A DNA stretch of 64,000 bases from Propionibacterium acidifaciens DSM 21887 (GTDB lineage: Bacteria > Actinomycetota > Actinomycetes > Propionibacteriales > Propionibacteriaceae). This document shows, one piece after another, positions 1 through 9,699 of the stretch. The stretch covers positions 52,169-116,168 of the forward strand of contig NZ_AUFR01000002.1 of the NCBI RefSeq assembly GCF_000426605.1, read 5' to 3'. The stretch's first letter is position 1, and the number at the start of each line of letters is the position of its first letter. Made by a program: the position numbers and the translations under genes. The notes under the pieces were generated by a model that was given only the letters and a program-made list of their open reading frames with translations, was not told where the DNA came from and did not search any database.

Positions 1-3000
1 GTCACATGCCCGTCCGGGCCCGTCTGGGACGTCTGCCGGCCCGCCGCGTCGTACCCGGCGGTCGTGACCCTGCCCAGCGCGTCCGTCGCCTCGACCACCC
101 GGCCGAGCCGGTCGCGCCCGTACCGGGTCACCCCGCCGGTCGGGTCCGTCACCGTGACAAGCGCACCGAGCCGGTCGTAGCCGTACCGGGTGACCGCGCC
201 CGTCCCGGAGACGGCCTCGACGAGGTTCCCGGCCCGGTCGTACCGGAACCGGCGCCGCCCGCACACCGGATCGACAAGACCCACGACCCGGCCCGATCCG
301 TCATACCGGTACCTGGTCGTGCCGTACCCGGGGGCGTGCTTCACGGTCACCCGCCCGCACTCGTCGTAGGACCACCAGGCCCGCTCCCCACCAGGCCGGA
401 CCTCCTCCACAAGCCTCGAATCCGCGTCATAGCCGAAACAGGCCACCCCGCCCGCCGGGTCGGTCACCCGCGCGAGCCGGCCGCAGACGTCGTAGCCGTA
501 CCGGGTGGCAGCCCCCGACGGCCGCACCACAGCGGTGACCCTGCCGGCCGGGTCCCGCACCAGCCGGGTCGTGTTCCCCCCGCCATCGACGAACCCGACC
601 GGCCGACCGCACCGGTCGTACCGGGTCACCCGGTCGGCCCCGTCATCGCCGGTCGTCACGGTGACCCGGCCCAGCCCGTCCGTCCGTACCGCCCCCGACG
701 CGGCCCCGTCCGACACCGTCCGGACCCGCCCCCGGTTGCTCGTGACCCAGTCCACACGCACCCCGGTCGGGTCCACCGTCGCGGCAACCATGCCATTGAC
801 GTCGTACTCGCGGCGCCACAGGCCACCGGCCGGGTCCACCGTCGCCACCAACCGGGACAGCCCGTCATGCACATACCGCCACCGGGCCCCGTCCGGCATC
901 ACCGCCCCGGCCAGATTCCCCGCATCATCCCACCGGGACGTCACGACCCCGCCCAGCGGATCCGTGAATGTCTCCCGCTCCCCGTGCCCGCCGTACCCGT
1001 ACCGCCTGCGGCCCCCGTCCGGGTCCACCACACCGGCCAGCCTGCCCCCGGCCGTGTGCTCGAACCGCCACACCGCCCCGTCCGGGTCCCTGCGGGAGAC
1101 GAGCCGGCCGGCTTGGTCGTAGCGGTACTCGGTCCGGTGCCCCAGCGGGGTGACCGCCGCGACCACACGCCCCGCCCCGTCACGCACCAGCCGGGCCGCA
1201 TTCCCGTCCCCGTCAGTCGACGACACCAGGTCACCGTGCCCGTCATAACCCAACCGCACCACCACACCGGCCGGATCCACCACCCCGGTCAGCAGGCCCC
1301 GATCCCACACCAGCCGGGACACACCCCCGCAGGGGTCCCTCACCGTCGACGGATTCCTGTCCCCGCCCGCATAGCCGTACGAAGTGACCGCTGGCCCCGA
1401 CCCACCAGCGGCGGCCCCGCTGCCGCTGCCAGTGACGGTGCCGGTGCTGCCGGTGCTGGTGCTGTCGGTTTTGCCGGTGGCGGCCCCGCTGGTGGCGGTT
1501 CTGTTGTTGTTTGTGGTGGTGTCGGTGACGGTGACCCGCACCACCCGGTCCAGGCCGTCCCATTCGTAGTCGGTGCGGGCCCCCGACGCCTCCAGGCGCG
1601 TGACCAGCCGGCCCCGCCCGTCATACCGGAAAACAGTCACCGCCCCGTCGCGGCCGGTCACCAGGGTCCGGTTGCCCCACCGGTCCCAACCGATGGACTG
1701 CCGGGCCCCGTCCGCGTCCACCATCCCGACCAGACGGCCCCGCTGGTCATGGATCCACGTGTTCGCCCGGCCCCCATCCCCATCAGCCACCTGCGTGATG
1801 TTCCCCGGCAGATACGTGTAGTGCGAGGTACGGCCGAACCGGGACCGCTGCGACACCACCTGCCCCCGCCCGTTGTAGGCGTTGACCACCTCGACCACAC
1901 CATCCGGATCCACCACCTGCGCGATGAGGCCCTGTTCGTTCCATCCGTACCGGCGGGCCCCGCCGGCAGAAGCGGCTTCCGTGAGTCTGCCGGCCGGGTC
2001 GTAGGCGTAGTCCACCCGCCGTCCGTCGTTGGCGGCCAGGGCGGTGATCCGCGTGTGCTGGTCATTCCACTCGATGGTGATGGCCCGGCCTCGCTCGTGG
2101 GACAGGCCCACCAGCCGGTCACCATCCCACCGGTAGTCCACCCTGGTCCCCGCGCCCCGAGACACCGACACGGGCCTGCCGGCCCGGTCGAACACCCACC
2201 GGCCACCCGCATTGTCCGACACCACGAACACCCCGACACCAGCGCCCGCGACAGCAGAAGCGGCGCCCGCGGGGGCCGCTGCGTCGCCGATGGAGCCGTC
2301 ACCGGTGGCAGGGGAGCTCCCGTCAACGGCACCAGTAGCAGCAGTGGGGGTAGTGGCAGCGTTCCTGCTGGCGGCGTCTGCGGCAACAGCGGCCTCGGCG
2401 GTGGGGCCGGTGCCGCCGGCGGCACCGCCGGTGCCATCGGTGGTGTGGAGCCAGAAACTGTCGCCGTCGGCCCGGTCCCAGCCGCCACCGAGTCTCGGGA
2501 ACACGATGTGGCGTCCGGATGGCTGGACCCACACCGCCCCGTCCTCGTCGATGGTCAGCCGCTGGTCGGCGGTGGAGGCCCAGCCGGGCCCGAACGCGCC
2601 GATGCCGGCCGACAGGGAGTTGTACATGCGGTCGAACCCCAACGACGCGGCCCCGCCGTCGAACGACAGGTCGGTCTCCGGTTCGATGAAGTTCCCGGTC
2701 GTGGTGTTCACCGGGTCGTCCGCATACCCGGAGGTCTGGGGGTCGCCCAGGATGCTCGGGGCGGTCACGTCGACCGGCCGGCGGGCCTGGTCCACCCCGG
2801 CGGCCTGCAGGGATGCGTCGATCGCCGCGTCCGAGACCGTGGAGACGACCCCCGAGGCGCCGGCGGCCTCGAACGCGGCCGCGACCGTGTCGACCCAGCG
2901 GGTCTCGTTCGTGTTGTTCGCCCCGAACGAGGCCAGCGCGCCCGTGATCCCGGACGCGTCGATGCTGCACCACGAGCACCGCTCGGCGAAGTCGGCGATC

Positions 3001-3577
3001 GCCCCCTCCAGGGCGCCCTTCTGGGTGGTGACCGTGTCGTTGGCGCCGGTCACGTTCGACGAGTACGTCCGCAGATCGTCCGGCCGGGCCGAGGACACCG
3101 CCCCCGCCGGGCCCGGGGCCGGCTCGGACCAGGGTGTGGTCGTCGGCTCGTGGGGCTCCGGCAGCGGCACCTGGGCCGGGCCCGAGGGGGCTTGTCGCCG
3201 TTGGTCACCCAGTCCCAGCCCCTCTTGAGAATGTTCTCCCGATCCTGCCGGTCGGCCCACTCCTTGGCCTGCCTCCTCCGCTCGCGTTCGGCCTGGGCGG
3301 CCTCCTTCAGCTTCTGCACCTCGGCCGCGAGATCGTCCAACGCCGATGCGATGTTCGTGCAGTCCGTCGAGGCTGTTTTCGCGTTCGCGTCGAACACGTC
3401 CGCGTAATGCCCCTCGAAATCCGCCGACGCCGCCGACGCCCACCCCGCCCGCGAGGCCGCCTGACCCGTCAGGGTGCCCGACAGCGCCGACGCCGCCGAC
3501 CTCAACGCATCAGCCGTCGCATCATCAAAAGCAACCGGCTCGTCATAGGCTCCCAGCCTGTCCGAGTACTCGGCCAC
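1..3577 (-). pseudogene. RHS/YD-repeat polymorphic-toxin-like protein, 5' part, frameshifted
   Basis: Read on the minus strand, this is the N-terminal part of a large RHS protein that continues beyond the left edge. The frame opens at a GTG at 3577 behind GGGAGG. About 128 codons then give an Ala-rich helical segment with a charged coiled-coil stretch (EVQKLKEAAQAERERRRQ), similar to the WXG100/LXG-type leaders of secreted polymorphic toxins. At about 3186-3190 a run of five C breaks the frame; a sixth C would continue it as SGPAQVPLPEPHEP. The shifted frame is then open with no stop to position 1 (over 1,000 codons). It shows a DUF6531-like entry (NTTTGNF, about 2689-2709) and dense YD repeats such as GRVVEATDALGRVT. 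RHS families normally end in a variable toxin tip, which lies outside the window. The gene may be dead, phase-variable, or affected by a one-base sequencing error. Confidence 0.75.
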
Positions 3578-3812
3578 GACACGATCCCTCCCACACGGCA
3601 CTGACGGGCCAGCACCAGGGGGCGGGCGGCCACACCGACGCTAAACCCGGGCGCCGACACGGCGCCATGGGCTCCCGGCCCGGGTGGGGAGGGAATCAGG
3701 GAGACCCCTCAGGGGGGCGAGGCCAGGGGCCCAGGAGGCGCACAGGACACGGCGTGCCGGGACGAGCTGCCCGGCTGCGACGAGATCCCGGGCCACGGAC
3801 GCTCGGATCATG

Positions 3813-4955
3813 TCAGATTCTCGGGGTCGGCCTCCCCGCTCGTCGTCGCACGGGCCGGCGCCCGCCGCGGGCCAGTACACCGGCCACGTCGGGTCCGAAG
3901 AAGTCCGGTCCCTTGAGCACCTTGCCGTCCGCGCGGTGGATGGGCCGCCCGTCGGCGCCCAGCTTCGACATGTTCGAGCGCTGCACCTCGGCCAACACGC
4001 CCGGCAGGTCGATGCCGGTTTCCAGGGCCATGCCGTAGATGACGTAGACGAGGTCGGCCAGCGCGTCGGCGGTCTCGACCAGGTCGCGTTCGTCCTCGTC
4101 GACGGCGATGGCCCTCGTGAAGGCCTCCTCGAGGATCCCGCGGGAGGAGGGGCCGTAGACCGCGCCGACGAGCTCGGCGAACTCCTCGGCGATGAGGCTC
4201 ATGCGCATGTGCAGGTGCTCGCGGTCCAGGCTCGGGCCGTCGGTGACGATCGGCAGGCCGTAGACGCGGTGGAAGCGCGCCACGAGGCCCTCGGGGCAGT
4301 CGCCCTCGCGGGTGGCGGTGGCGTCGGTCGGGGTCGCCTCGCGTTCGAAGGCCGGGGCGCCCGGGCGCGACAGCGGGCCGTCCCAGGGGTCCTGCGGGGC
4401 GCGCGGGTCGCTCGGCAGCAGGTCGGCCAGCCACATGTCGTGGCGTCTTTCACCGTCGGCGGCGGCGCTGCGCAGCCGACCCTGCTTGCGGAAGCCCAGT
4501 CGCCAGGCGATCCGCCAGCTCGCCCAGTTCGGGACGCCGTCATGGACCTCGGCCCGCCACAGCAGGCGCTGCGCGGCGATCCCGCCGTCCGGGTCGAGGG
4601 CCGCGTCGACGAGGGCCCGCACCGCGCGGGTGGTCAGGCCCCTGCCGCGCGCCGCCTCGCTCGTCCAGTAGCCGATCTCCCAGGTGCCGAACGGGCGCGC
4701 GGTAAGGCTCACCATGCCGATCGGTTCGAGCCCCCGCCCCGGGCGCACCGCCCACATCGGGTGCGCCCCGGTCCGCCAGCCCTCCTTCGTCGCCACCGTC
4801 ACGAGGCGCTGCGCGTCGTTCCGGGTGAAGCCGGTCGGGATCGTCGTCCAGGCGGCGATGCTCGGCTCGGCGCAGATGCGCGCGAAGGCGTCGGTGTCGT
4901 CCCCGGTCGGGGCCGACAGCACCAGCCCGCCCGCGGTGATGAGGAAGGGCTCCAT
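3813..4955 (-). CDS. GNAT acetyltransferase fused to MazG-like NTP pyrophosphohydrolase
   Basis: A 380-residue protein with two domains. Residues 1-180 are a GNAT N-acetyltransferase of the RimJ/RimL type; the acetyl-CoA loop is around residues 101-108 (AARGRGLT), following the strand that carries WEIGYW. Residues 225-365 are an all-alpha MazG/PRA-PH-like pyrophosphohydrolase with the metal-binding pairs E257/E258/E261 and E294/D297, followed by a conserved tail (DGRPIHRADGKVLKGPDFFGPD). The start MEPFLI at 4955 is chosen because the GNAT fold begins there; the frame upstream is low-complexity. The two activities are normally encoded separately. A role in cleaning up modified nucleotides is inference, and the acetyl acceptor cannot be read from the sequence. 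Confidence 0.85.
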   Translation of the reverse strand: MEPFLITAGGLVLSAPTGDDTDAFARICAEPSIAAWTTIPTGFTRNDAQRLVTVATKEGWRTGAHPMWAVRPGRGLEPIGMVSLTARPFGTWEIGYWTSEAARGRGLTTRAVRALVDAALDPDGGIAAQRLLWRAEVHDGVPNWASWRIAWRLGFRKQGRLRSAAADGERRHDMWLADLLPSDPRAPQDPWDGPLSRPGAPAFEREATPTDATATREGDCPEGLVARFHRVYGLPIVTDGPSLDREHLHMRMSLIAEEFAELVGAVYGPSSRGILEEAFTRAIAVDEDERDLVETADALADLVYVIYGMALETGIDLPGVLAEVQRSNMSKLGADGRPIHRADGKVLKGPDFFGPDVAGVLARGGRRPVRRRAGRPTPRI

Positions 4956-5004
4956 GTCGGGTGAGCCTACTGCGGCCGTGGTCCCCGGACGGCCCCGGGC
5001 GGAC

Positions 5005-5034
5005 GAGGGGCCCCGCCAATCGGCGGGGCCCCTC
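5005..5034 (-). terminator. Hairpin terminator of the sunset-domain gene
   Basis: A perfect 13-bp inverted repeat (GAGGGGCCCCGCC / GGCGGGGCCCCTC) with an AATC loop lies 17 bp downstream of the sunset-domain gene's stop codon on the minus strand. There is no long U tract, as is common for actinobacterial hairpin terminators. Confidence 0.7.
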
Positions 5035-5050
5035 CTGTCGACTCTCGGGG

Positions 5051-5704
5051 TCAGCGGAGCGCCTTGGTGAAGCCCGCCGCCTCGGCGGCCTCGGTGGAGA
5101 CGAACCACACGTCGGCGTTGGTGCGGCTGTAGCCGGCGCCGTCGGGGGTGTGGTACTTCATCGAGCGTTCGTTGCCCTTGGTCGTGTAACCCTCGGGCGG
5201 ATTGGCGCCGACGTAGGAGCCGGGGCCGTAATCCCTGGTCGTGCCCTGCCCGGCGGGCTCGGCGGGCGCCTCTGCAGCCTCCTCCACGGCGGTTTCAGGC
5301 TCGGCGACGGAGTCGCTGAAGTCGGTGGTCACGTCGTCGTCGCCGAAGGCGCCGCTGGGCTCGTGCGGGGTCCAGCCGTCGTCCTTGGGCAGGAGGATCT
5401 GGCGGACGACGAGGAAGACGGCGCCGATCACGGCGATGATACCGAGACCGGTCAGCAGCCGGTGGTGCTTCTTGGCCGGACGGGCGGCCTCGGGCAAGTG
5501 CCTTTTCACCGAATCGGGCAGTTCGTCGGCCCTCTCGCGCACGGCGTCGGTGCACGTGCCGTCGCCCGCCTTCTCGAGCACCTCCAGGATGGTGTCGCGC
5601 GTCTGGTCGTACAGGGGGCCGGCCTTCTCGGCGGCGGAGCTGATGGCCTCGCGGGCGTTCTCGCCGGCGGCCGCCATGGACGTCCTGAGAGTCTTCCTCG
5701 ACAT
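5051..5704 (-). CDS. Single-pass membrane protein with C-terminal sunset domain
   Basis: A 217-residue protein. Residues 1-80 are polar and helical with many Ala and Glu. One hydrophobic segment (about 83-105, around LGIIAVIGAVFLVV) spans the membrane. An acidic Ala/Glu/Pro linker follows, and the last ~45 residues carry the short sunset motif: Y-x-G-A-N-P-P-E-G-Y, K-Y-H-T-P and a final S-T-E-A-A-E-A-A-G-F. Sunset domains are found at the ends of actinobacterial surface or membrane proteins, and their function is not established. The start at 5704 follows GGAGA at a good distance. The gene is monocistronic, with its own terminator downstream. Confidence 0.75.
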   Translation of the reverse strand: MSRKTLRTSMAAAGENAREAISSAAEKAGPLYDQTRDTILEVLEKAGDGTCTDAVRERADELPDSVKRHLPEAARPAKKHHRLLTGLGIIAVIGAVFLVVRQILLPKDDGWTPHEPSGAFGDDDVTTDFSDSVAEPETAVEEAAEAPAEPAGQGTTRDYGPGSYVGANPPEGYTTKGNERSMKYHTPDGAGYSRTNADVWFVSTEAAEAAGFTKALR

Positions 5705-5941
5705 GGGATTCTCCGATCCTCGGTGGGTGCTCGTGGTCGAGCCTGCTCGTGATCGAGCTGATGCCAGGCTACAGGCGGGTGGCCCGTCGTACGAGGGCGG
5801 ATGGCCGGGCTCAGGGTCGATCGGGACCGGGGTGCCGGTCTCACCGGGCGGGGATGGGCCCCGCCGGCTCGGGGACGGCCGGTTTTGCCCGGTCTGAGAG
5901 GATGGACGCCGTTCTCGTACGACAGCTGGAGGGGGAGGAAC

Positions 5942-6451
5942 GTGACGCAGGCCGTCCTGCACACCAACCACGGCGACATCGCGCTCGACCTGTTCGACGA
6001 CTTCGCGCCCAAGACGGTGGCGAACTTCGTGGAGCTGGCCAACGGAACGCGCGAGTACCTCGACATGACCACGGGGAAGAGGGCGACCGGCCCGTTCTAC
6101 GACGGCACGGTCTTCCACCGCGTCATCGACGGCTTCATGATCCAGGGCGGCGATCCCACGGGCACCGGTCGTGGCGGCCCCGGCTACCGCTTCGCCGACG
6201 AGTTCTACCCCGACCTCACCTTCACCAAGCCCTATCTGCTCGCCATGGCGAACGCCGGCCCGGGCACCAACGGCTCGCAGTTCTTCATCACGGTGGCCCC
6301 CACCCCGCACCTCAACATGCGCCACACGATTTTCGGCGAGGTCGCCGACGCGGACTCGAGGAAGGTCGTCGACGAGATCGCCGCCGTGGAGACCGGCCCG
6401 ATGGACCGTCCCGTCGAGGACGTCGTCATCGACAGGGTCGAGATCATCTGA
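5942..6451 (+). CDS. ppiA: Cytoplasmic cyclophilin-type peptidyl-prolyl cis-trans isomerase
   Basis: A 169-residue single-domain cyclophilin that catalyses cis-trans isomerisation of peptidyl-prolyl bonds. The signature block is intact: FHRV at 58-61 with catalytic Arg60, FMIQGGD at 65-71, and SQFFI at 112-116. No signal peptide is visible, so the enzyme should be cytosolic. The start is a GTG at 5942 directly behind a strong Shine-Dalgarno stretch (GGGGGAGGAA); an ATG far upstream would add a low-complexity leader and is rejected. The length is normal for actinobacterial PpiA. The next gene, a lipoprotein, follows 26 bp downstream and may be co-transcribed. Confidence 0.93.
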   Translation: MTQAVLHTNHGDIALDLFDDFAPKTVANFVELANGTREYLDMTTGKRATGPFYDGTVFHRVIDGFMIQGGDPTGTGRGGPGYRFADEFYPDLTFTKPYLLAMANAGPGTNGSQFFITVAPTPHLNMRHTIFGEVADADSRKVVDEIAAVETGPMDRPVEDVVIDRVEII

Positions 6452-6477
6452 GCCCCCGGCACCGGGATGGGGCGGCG

Positions 6478-7581
6478 ATGAGCGGTCGGTCCGCCCTCGG
6501 CCGGGCACTGCTGGGCGCCCTCGCCGTGGCGCTCGCCGCGCCGCTGGCCGCCTGCTCGCCGTCCGGACCGTCGAGCGCCGACGACGCGCTGGCGGTGCTC
6601 GACTCGTCCATCGCGGCGGGCGACCGCGAGCGCTTCGACACGGCCCTCGACCGGACGGTCCCGCAGTCCACCCGGGACATGTGGTGGTCCAACCTCGGTC
6701 GGCTGTCCGACGTCGACTTCGAGCGGACCGGGGACGGCTGGCGGGTCCGCTGGTCGGTGCCCGGCGAGCGGGCCGTCGCCACCGAGGCCGTGAGCATCGC
6801 CACAGCGTGCGCCGGCAGCGTCTGCCGGATCACCGGGATCGGGGCGGCGTCCGGCCCGGCCCCCGCCTGGCTCGTCGAACCGACCGACGTCGTTTCCGTC
6901 GACGGCGCGGTGCTGATCGTCGGCCGGGGCGCGCCCGACCTGTCGGCCGCGGCGTCGATGGCGTCGTCGGCGGCGCGCGATGCGGGCATGTCCCTGCTGA
7001 CCGTCGACCCCGATGCGCCGCTCGTCCTCGAGGTGCCCGCCGCCGACAGCACGTACGCCCTGGTCACCGGCATGTCGGCAGCCCGCACGCAGGGTCTCGG
7101 GGCCCTCACCCAGCGCGAGGGCGGCGCCCCCCGCATCGTCGTCAACCCGGCCCGGGCCGGCCTGTGGAGCCCCTCGCAGGCGAACATGCTCCTCACCCAC
7201 GAGTCGGTGCACTGGCGCCTGTCCGACCTCGGGGCGCCGGTCGGCGGCAACGAGTGGGTCAGCGAGGGCCTGGCCGAGTGGCTCGGCCTGCCCCGCGACG
7301 CCGACGAGGCCGCCGCGAGCCGGGCGCGGGTCGCCCGGGCCTGCCGCGACACCGACGGCGCACCGGTCCTGCCCGCCGACGAGCAGTTCTCGTCCACCGA
7401 CGACGCCGACGCCCTGCGCGACGCCTACGCCCTCAGCTGGGCCGCCGTCGACGAGCTCGTCGACGAGAACGGGGCCGAGGCGGCCGGAGCCCTCGTCGAG
7501 CAGCTGTGGACGACGCCCGCGGAGCAGCTGGGCGGGGCCGCCGATCCGCTCCCGCGCTGGTGCGCCGCGAACAGCTCCTGA
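6478..7581 (+). CDS. Lipoprotein with gluzincin-type HExxH peptidase domain
   Basis: A 367-residue predicted lipoprotein. A hydrophobic signal ends in the lipobox LAAC with Cys26, so the protein should be anchored on the outer face of the membrane. The C-terminal half holds a zinc-peptidase signature, H241-E-S-V-H245, and a downstream Glu263 in NEWVSEGLAEW, the HExxH...E arrangement of the peptidase MA-like family. The segment between (residues 30-200) looks like an NTF2-like/DUF4440-type fold (ALAVLDSSIAAGD) but is not diagnostic. The substrate is unknown. It starts 26 bp after the cyclophilin stop and has only a weak ribosome-binding site, which suggests coupling with ppiA. Confidence 0.75.
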   Translation: MSGRSALGRALLGALAVALAAPLAACSPSGPSSADDALAVLDSSIAAGDRERFDTALDRTVPQSTRDMWWSNLGRLSDVDFERTGDGWRVRWSVPGERAVATEAVSIATACAGSVCRITGIGAASGPAPAWLVEPTDVVSVDGAVLIVGRGAPDLSAAASMASSAARDAGMSLLTVDPDAPLVLEVPAADSTYALVTGMSAARTQGLGALTQREGGAPRIVVNPARAGLWSPSQANMLLTHESVHWRLSDLGAPVGGNEWVSEGLAEWLGLPRDADEAAASRARVARACRDTDGAPVLPADEQFSSTDDADALRDAYALSWAAVDELVDENGAEAAGALVEQLWTTPAEQLGGAADPLPRWCAANSS

Positions 7582-7807
7582 CCATCGCCTCACGCGGCCC
7601 GGACGGGGCGACTCGGTGGGATGCCGTCGGCCGTCGACGGCCGGCCCGAGCGCCGCCCGGGCCGGGACGAGCGGTGCGCACTTCACCCGTGCGCTCCGCC
7701 GCGGGTGCTGTCCGGGCCGGATGAACGTTGCCTGAGCAGGCATGGGGGTCCTCCCGGGCCCCGTCCCTCCGGGGCCGAGTCCTCTCCGGCGGCGCCGACG
7801 CCGCCGA

Positions 7808-7813
7808 TAGAGT
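7808..7813 (+). promoter_or_regulatory. -10 box TAGAGT, leaderless-type
   Basis: TAGAGT (TANNNT class) ends 7 nt before the GTG of the following acyltransferase gene. Transcription would begin at or within a base or two of the start codon. No convincing -35 is seen. Confidence 0.45.
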
Positions 7814-7820
7814 GGACGGC

Positions 7821-8627
7821 GTGTGGTACCGCTTCTTCAAGTACGCGCTGTTCCGTCCCGGCGTGAGGCTGCTCATGCACCCCGAGCTGGTGGACGAGCG
7901 GAACATCCCCGCCACCGGCCCCGCGGTCCTCGCGAGCAACCACCTCGACGCCGGCGACACCTTCACCCTCCCGGCGCTCATGCGGCGCCGCCTCATCTGG
8001 CCCGCCAAGAAGGAGCTCTTCGAGGGCAAGGGTCTGCGGATGCGCATCGTCGCCCGTTTCCTGCGCGCCGTCGGCATGGTGCCGCTCGACCGCTCCGGCG
8101 GTCGGGCCAGCGTCGACGCCATGGGGCCGGTCGAGGCCGAACTGGCCGCCGGCAATCTCATCGGCATCTTCCCCGAGGGCACGCGCACCCCGGACGGAAG
8201 GCTCTACCGCGGCCACACCGGCGTCGCACGCCTCGCCCTCGAGAACGGCGTGCCCGTCGTGCCCGTCGGCATGGTCAACACCCGGCTGCGCCGGGGCCCG
8301 CTGGGACTGCCCACCATGAAGGGCGCCCGCATCGTCATCGGCGCCCCGCTCGACTACACGCCATGGCGGGGCCAGGCCGATTCGGTGCGCGTGCTGCGCT
8401 GGGTGACCGACGACGTCATGGCCCACATCCAGCAGCTGAGCGGTCAGGAGTACGTCAACGTCTACGCCTCGCGCGTGAAGTACGGCAACCTCAAGGGCAA
8501 GGACCTCACCGGCCATCTGCGCGCCAGGGCCGACGAGGGCCTCGAGGCCCCGCCCACCGACGCGGAGCTGGCCGCCCGGGACGCCGGGTCCGCCGAACGG
8601 TCCAGGGCCGGCGAGAGCCATGACTGA
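7821..8627 (+). CDS. PlsC-family 1-acylglycerol-phosphate acyltransferase
   Basis: A 268-residue lysophospholipid acyltransferase expected to work at the cytoplasmic membrane face, acylating lyso-phosphatidate or a related glycerolipid. Motif I is N40-H41-x4-D46 (NHLDAGD), the catalytic pair; motif III is FPEGTR at 117-122; and the VPVVPVG strand follows. The start GTG at 7821 fits the family's N-terminus (WYRFFKYALFRP) and has a -10 box 7 nt upstream. A GTG nine bases earlier is possible. The stop overlaps the start of a second acyltransferase by 8 bp, so the two are surely one transcript. Confidence 0.88.
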   Translation: MWYRFFKYALFRPGVRLLMHPELVDERNIPATGPAVLASNHLDAGDTFTLPALMRRRLIWPAKKELFEGKGLRMRIVARFLRAVGMVPLDRSGGRASVDAMGPVEAELAAGNLIGIFPEGTRTPDGRLYRGHTGVARLALENGVPVVPVGMVNTRLRRGPLGLPTMKGARIVIGAPLDYTPWRGQADSVRVLRWVTDDVMAHIQQLSGQEYVNVYASRVKYGNLKGKDLTGHLRARADEGLEAPPTDAELAARDAGSAERSRAGESHD

Positions 8628-9555
8628 CGAGAACCGCTACGACGACCCGATGGCCCCCGACGAGGAGCCCGCGCCGGTCCCCGGGGAGGAGGCCGGGCCC
8701 GGCTCCCAGATCACTCCGGATGAACTGACCCGCGTCGAGCAGCTCGACGCGCCCGGGCGCGTCCGCGCCGCCTGGGGCTGGACCCGCCGGGCCGCCAGGA
8801 CCACCCAGCAGGCCCTGTCCGTGCACGCCGAGGGTCTCGAGAGGCTGCCCGACGGTGCGGCGATCCTCGCCGCCAACCACGTCTGGGCCGGCGACTTCAC
8901 CCGCCTCTGCGCGGCGCTCGACCGTCCGCTCCACCTGGCCACGGCCTCGGCAAACCGCCTGCTGCGCCGCCGCGTCCCCATCGACGACCCGGCCCAGGGC
9001 GACGACGCGGCCCGGGTGCTCGCCGACGGCGGCCTCGTCGTCGTCTTCCCCGAGGGCGCCCCCAGCCCCGACGGCGACATCCACCGCGGCGGCACCGACG
9101 TGGCCTGGCTGGCGCTGACCGCCAAGGTGCCGGTCGTGCCCGTCGGCATCGTCCCCGCGGCGGCCGGCCCCCGGCTGCTCGAGCCGCTCACCCGCCGCGC
9201 CCTCGGCCCCACCGTCGTCGTCGGCGAGCCCCTGGACTTCTCGCGCTTCTGGGAGACCCCGGCGCTCAGTTACGCCCTCGACGGGGTGCTGCTGCGCGGC
9301 GCGACCGACGAGATCATGGGCGCGATCGCGGCCCTGACCGGGCTGCCCTACGTCGACACCACGCCGGCGCGGGCCGCCGAGCTCGCGGCCGCGGCCCGTC
9401 GGCAGAACGCCTGGGCGAGGGCGCGCGCGTACCCGACGCTCTCCCAGCTGCGCCGCGCCGAGGCCGAGCGCCGGGAGATGCTGCGCGAACGCGACGAGCA
9501 GGACCTGGCCCGCGCGGCCGCCGAGGCGCAGGCCAGGGCCCGGGGCGGGCACTGA
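8620..9555 (+). CDS. Second PlsC-like acyltransferase with altered motif III
   Basis: A 311-residue paralogue-like partner of the preceding gene. The first ~60 residues are an acidic Pro/Glu-rich leader. H87-x4-D92 (NHVWAGD) is the catalytic pair. The glycerophosphate-binding motif reads FPEGAPSPDG (143-152) instead of FPEGTR, losing the Arg that usually contacts phosphate, which suggests a different acceptor or reduced activity. The VPVVPVGIV strand is conserved. The C-terminal 70 residues are a charged helix rich in Arg, Glu and Ala. It overlaps the upstream gene by 8 bp. Its exact substrate cannot be read from the sequence. Confidence 0.8.
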   Translation: MTDENRYDDPMAPDEEPAPVPGEEAGPGSQITPDELTRVEQLDAPGRVRAAWGWTRRAARTTQQALSVHAEGLERLPDGAAILAANHVWAGDFTRLCAALDRPLHLATASANRLLRRRVPIDDPAQGDDAARVLADGGLVVVFPEGAPSPDGDIHRGGTDVAWLALTAKVPVVPVGIVPAAAGPRLLEPLTRRALGPTVVVGEPLDFSRFWETPALSYALDGVLLRGATDEIMGAIAALTGLPYVDTTPARAAELAAAARRQNAWARARAYPTLSQLRRAEAERREMLRERDEQDLARAAAEAQARARGGH

Positions 9556-9686
9556 GCCGGTCCGGGCCCGGCTGCGGGGCCGGGTGATGACCGCCGGGGA
9601 CCTGTCCGAAACCTGGGCGGCGCCGTGAAACCCCTGGCCGAAGGGCCCACGGGACGGAGCCCCGAACAGGCATCCGGATGCGGAAG

Positions 9687-9692
9687 TATCCT
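9687..9692 (+). promoter_or_regulatory. -10 box TATCCT, leaderless-type
   Basis: TATCCT lies 7 nt before the chosen GTG start of the DAHP synthase gene. This agrees with the family N-terminus and argues against the longer GTG start at 9625. Confidence 0.45.
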
Positions 9693-9699
9693 TGGGAAG

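Noticed and set aside
6-3407. A plus-strand open frame of more than 1,100 codons opposite the RHS gene
   Set aside because: It is the exact antisense frame of a codon-biased, GC-rich gene. Its Pro/Arg/His/Val-rich translation has no domain, while the minus strand gives unmistakable YD repeats.
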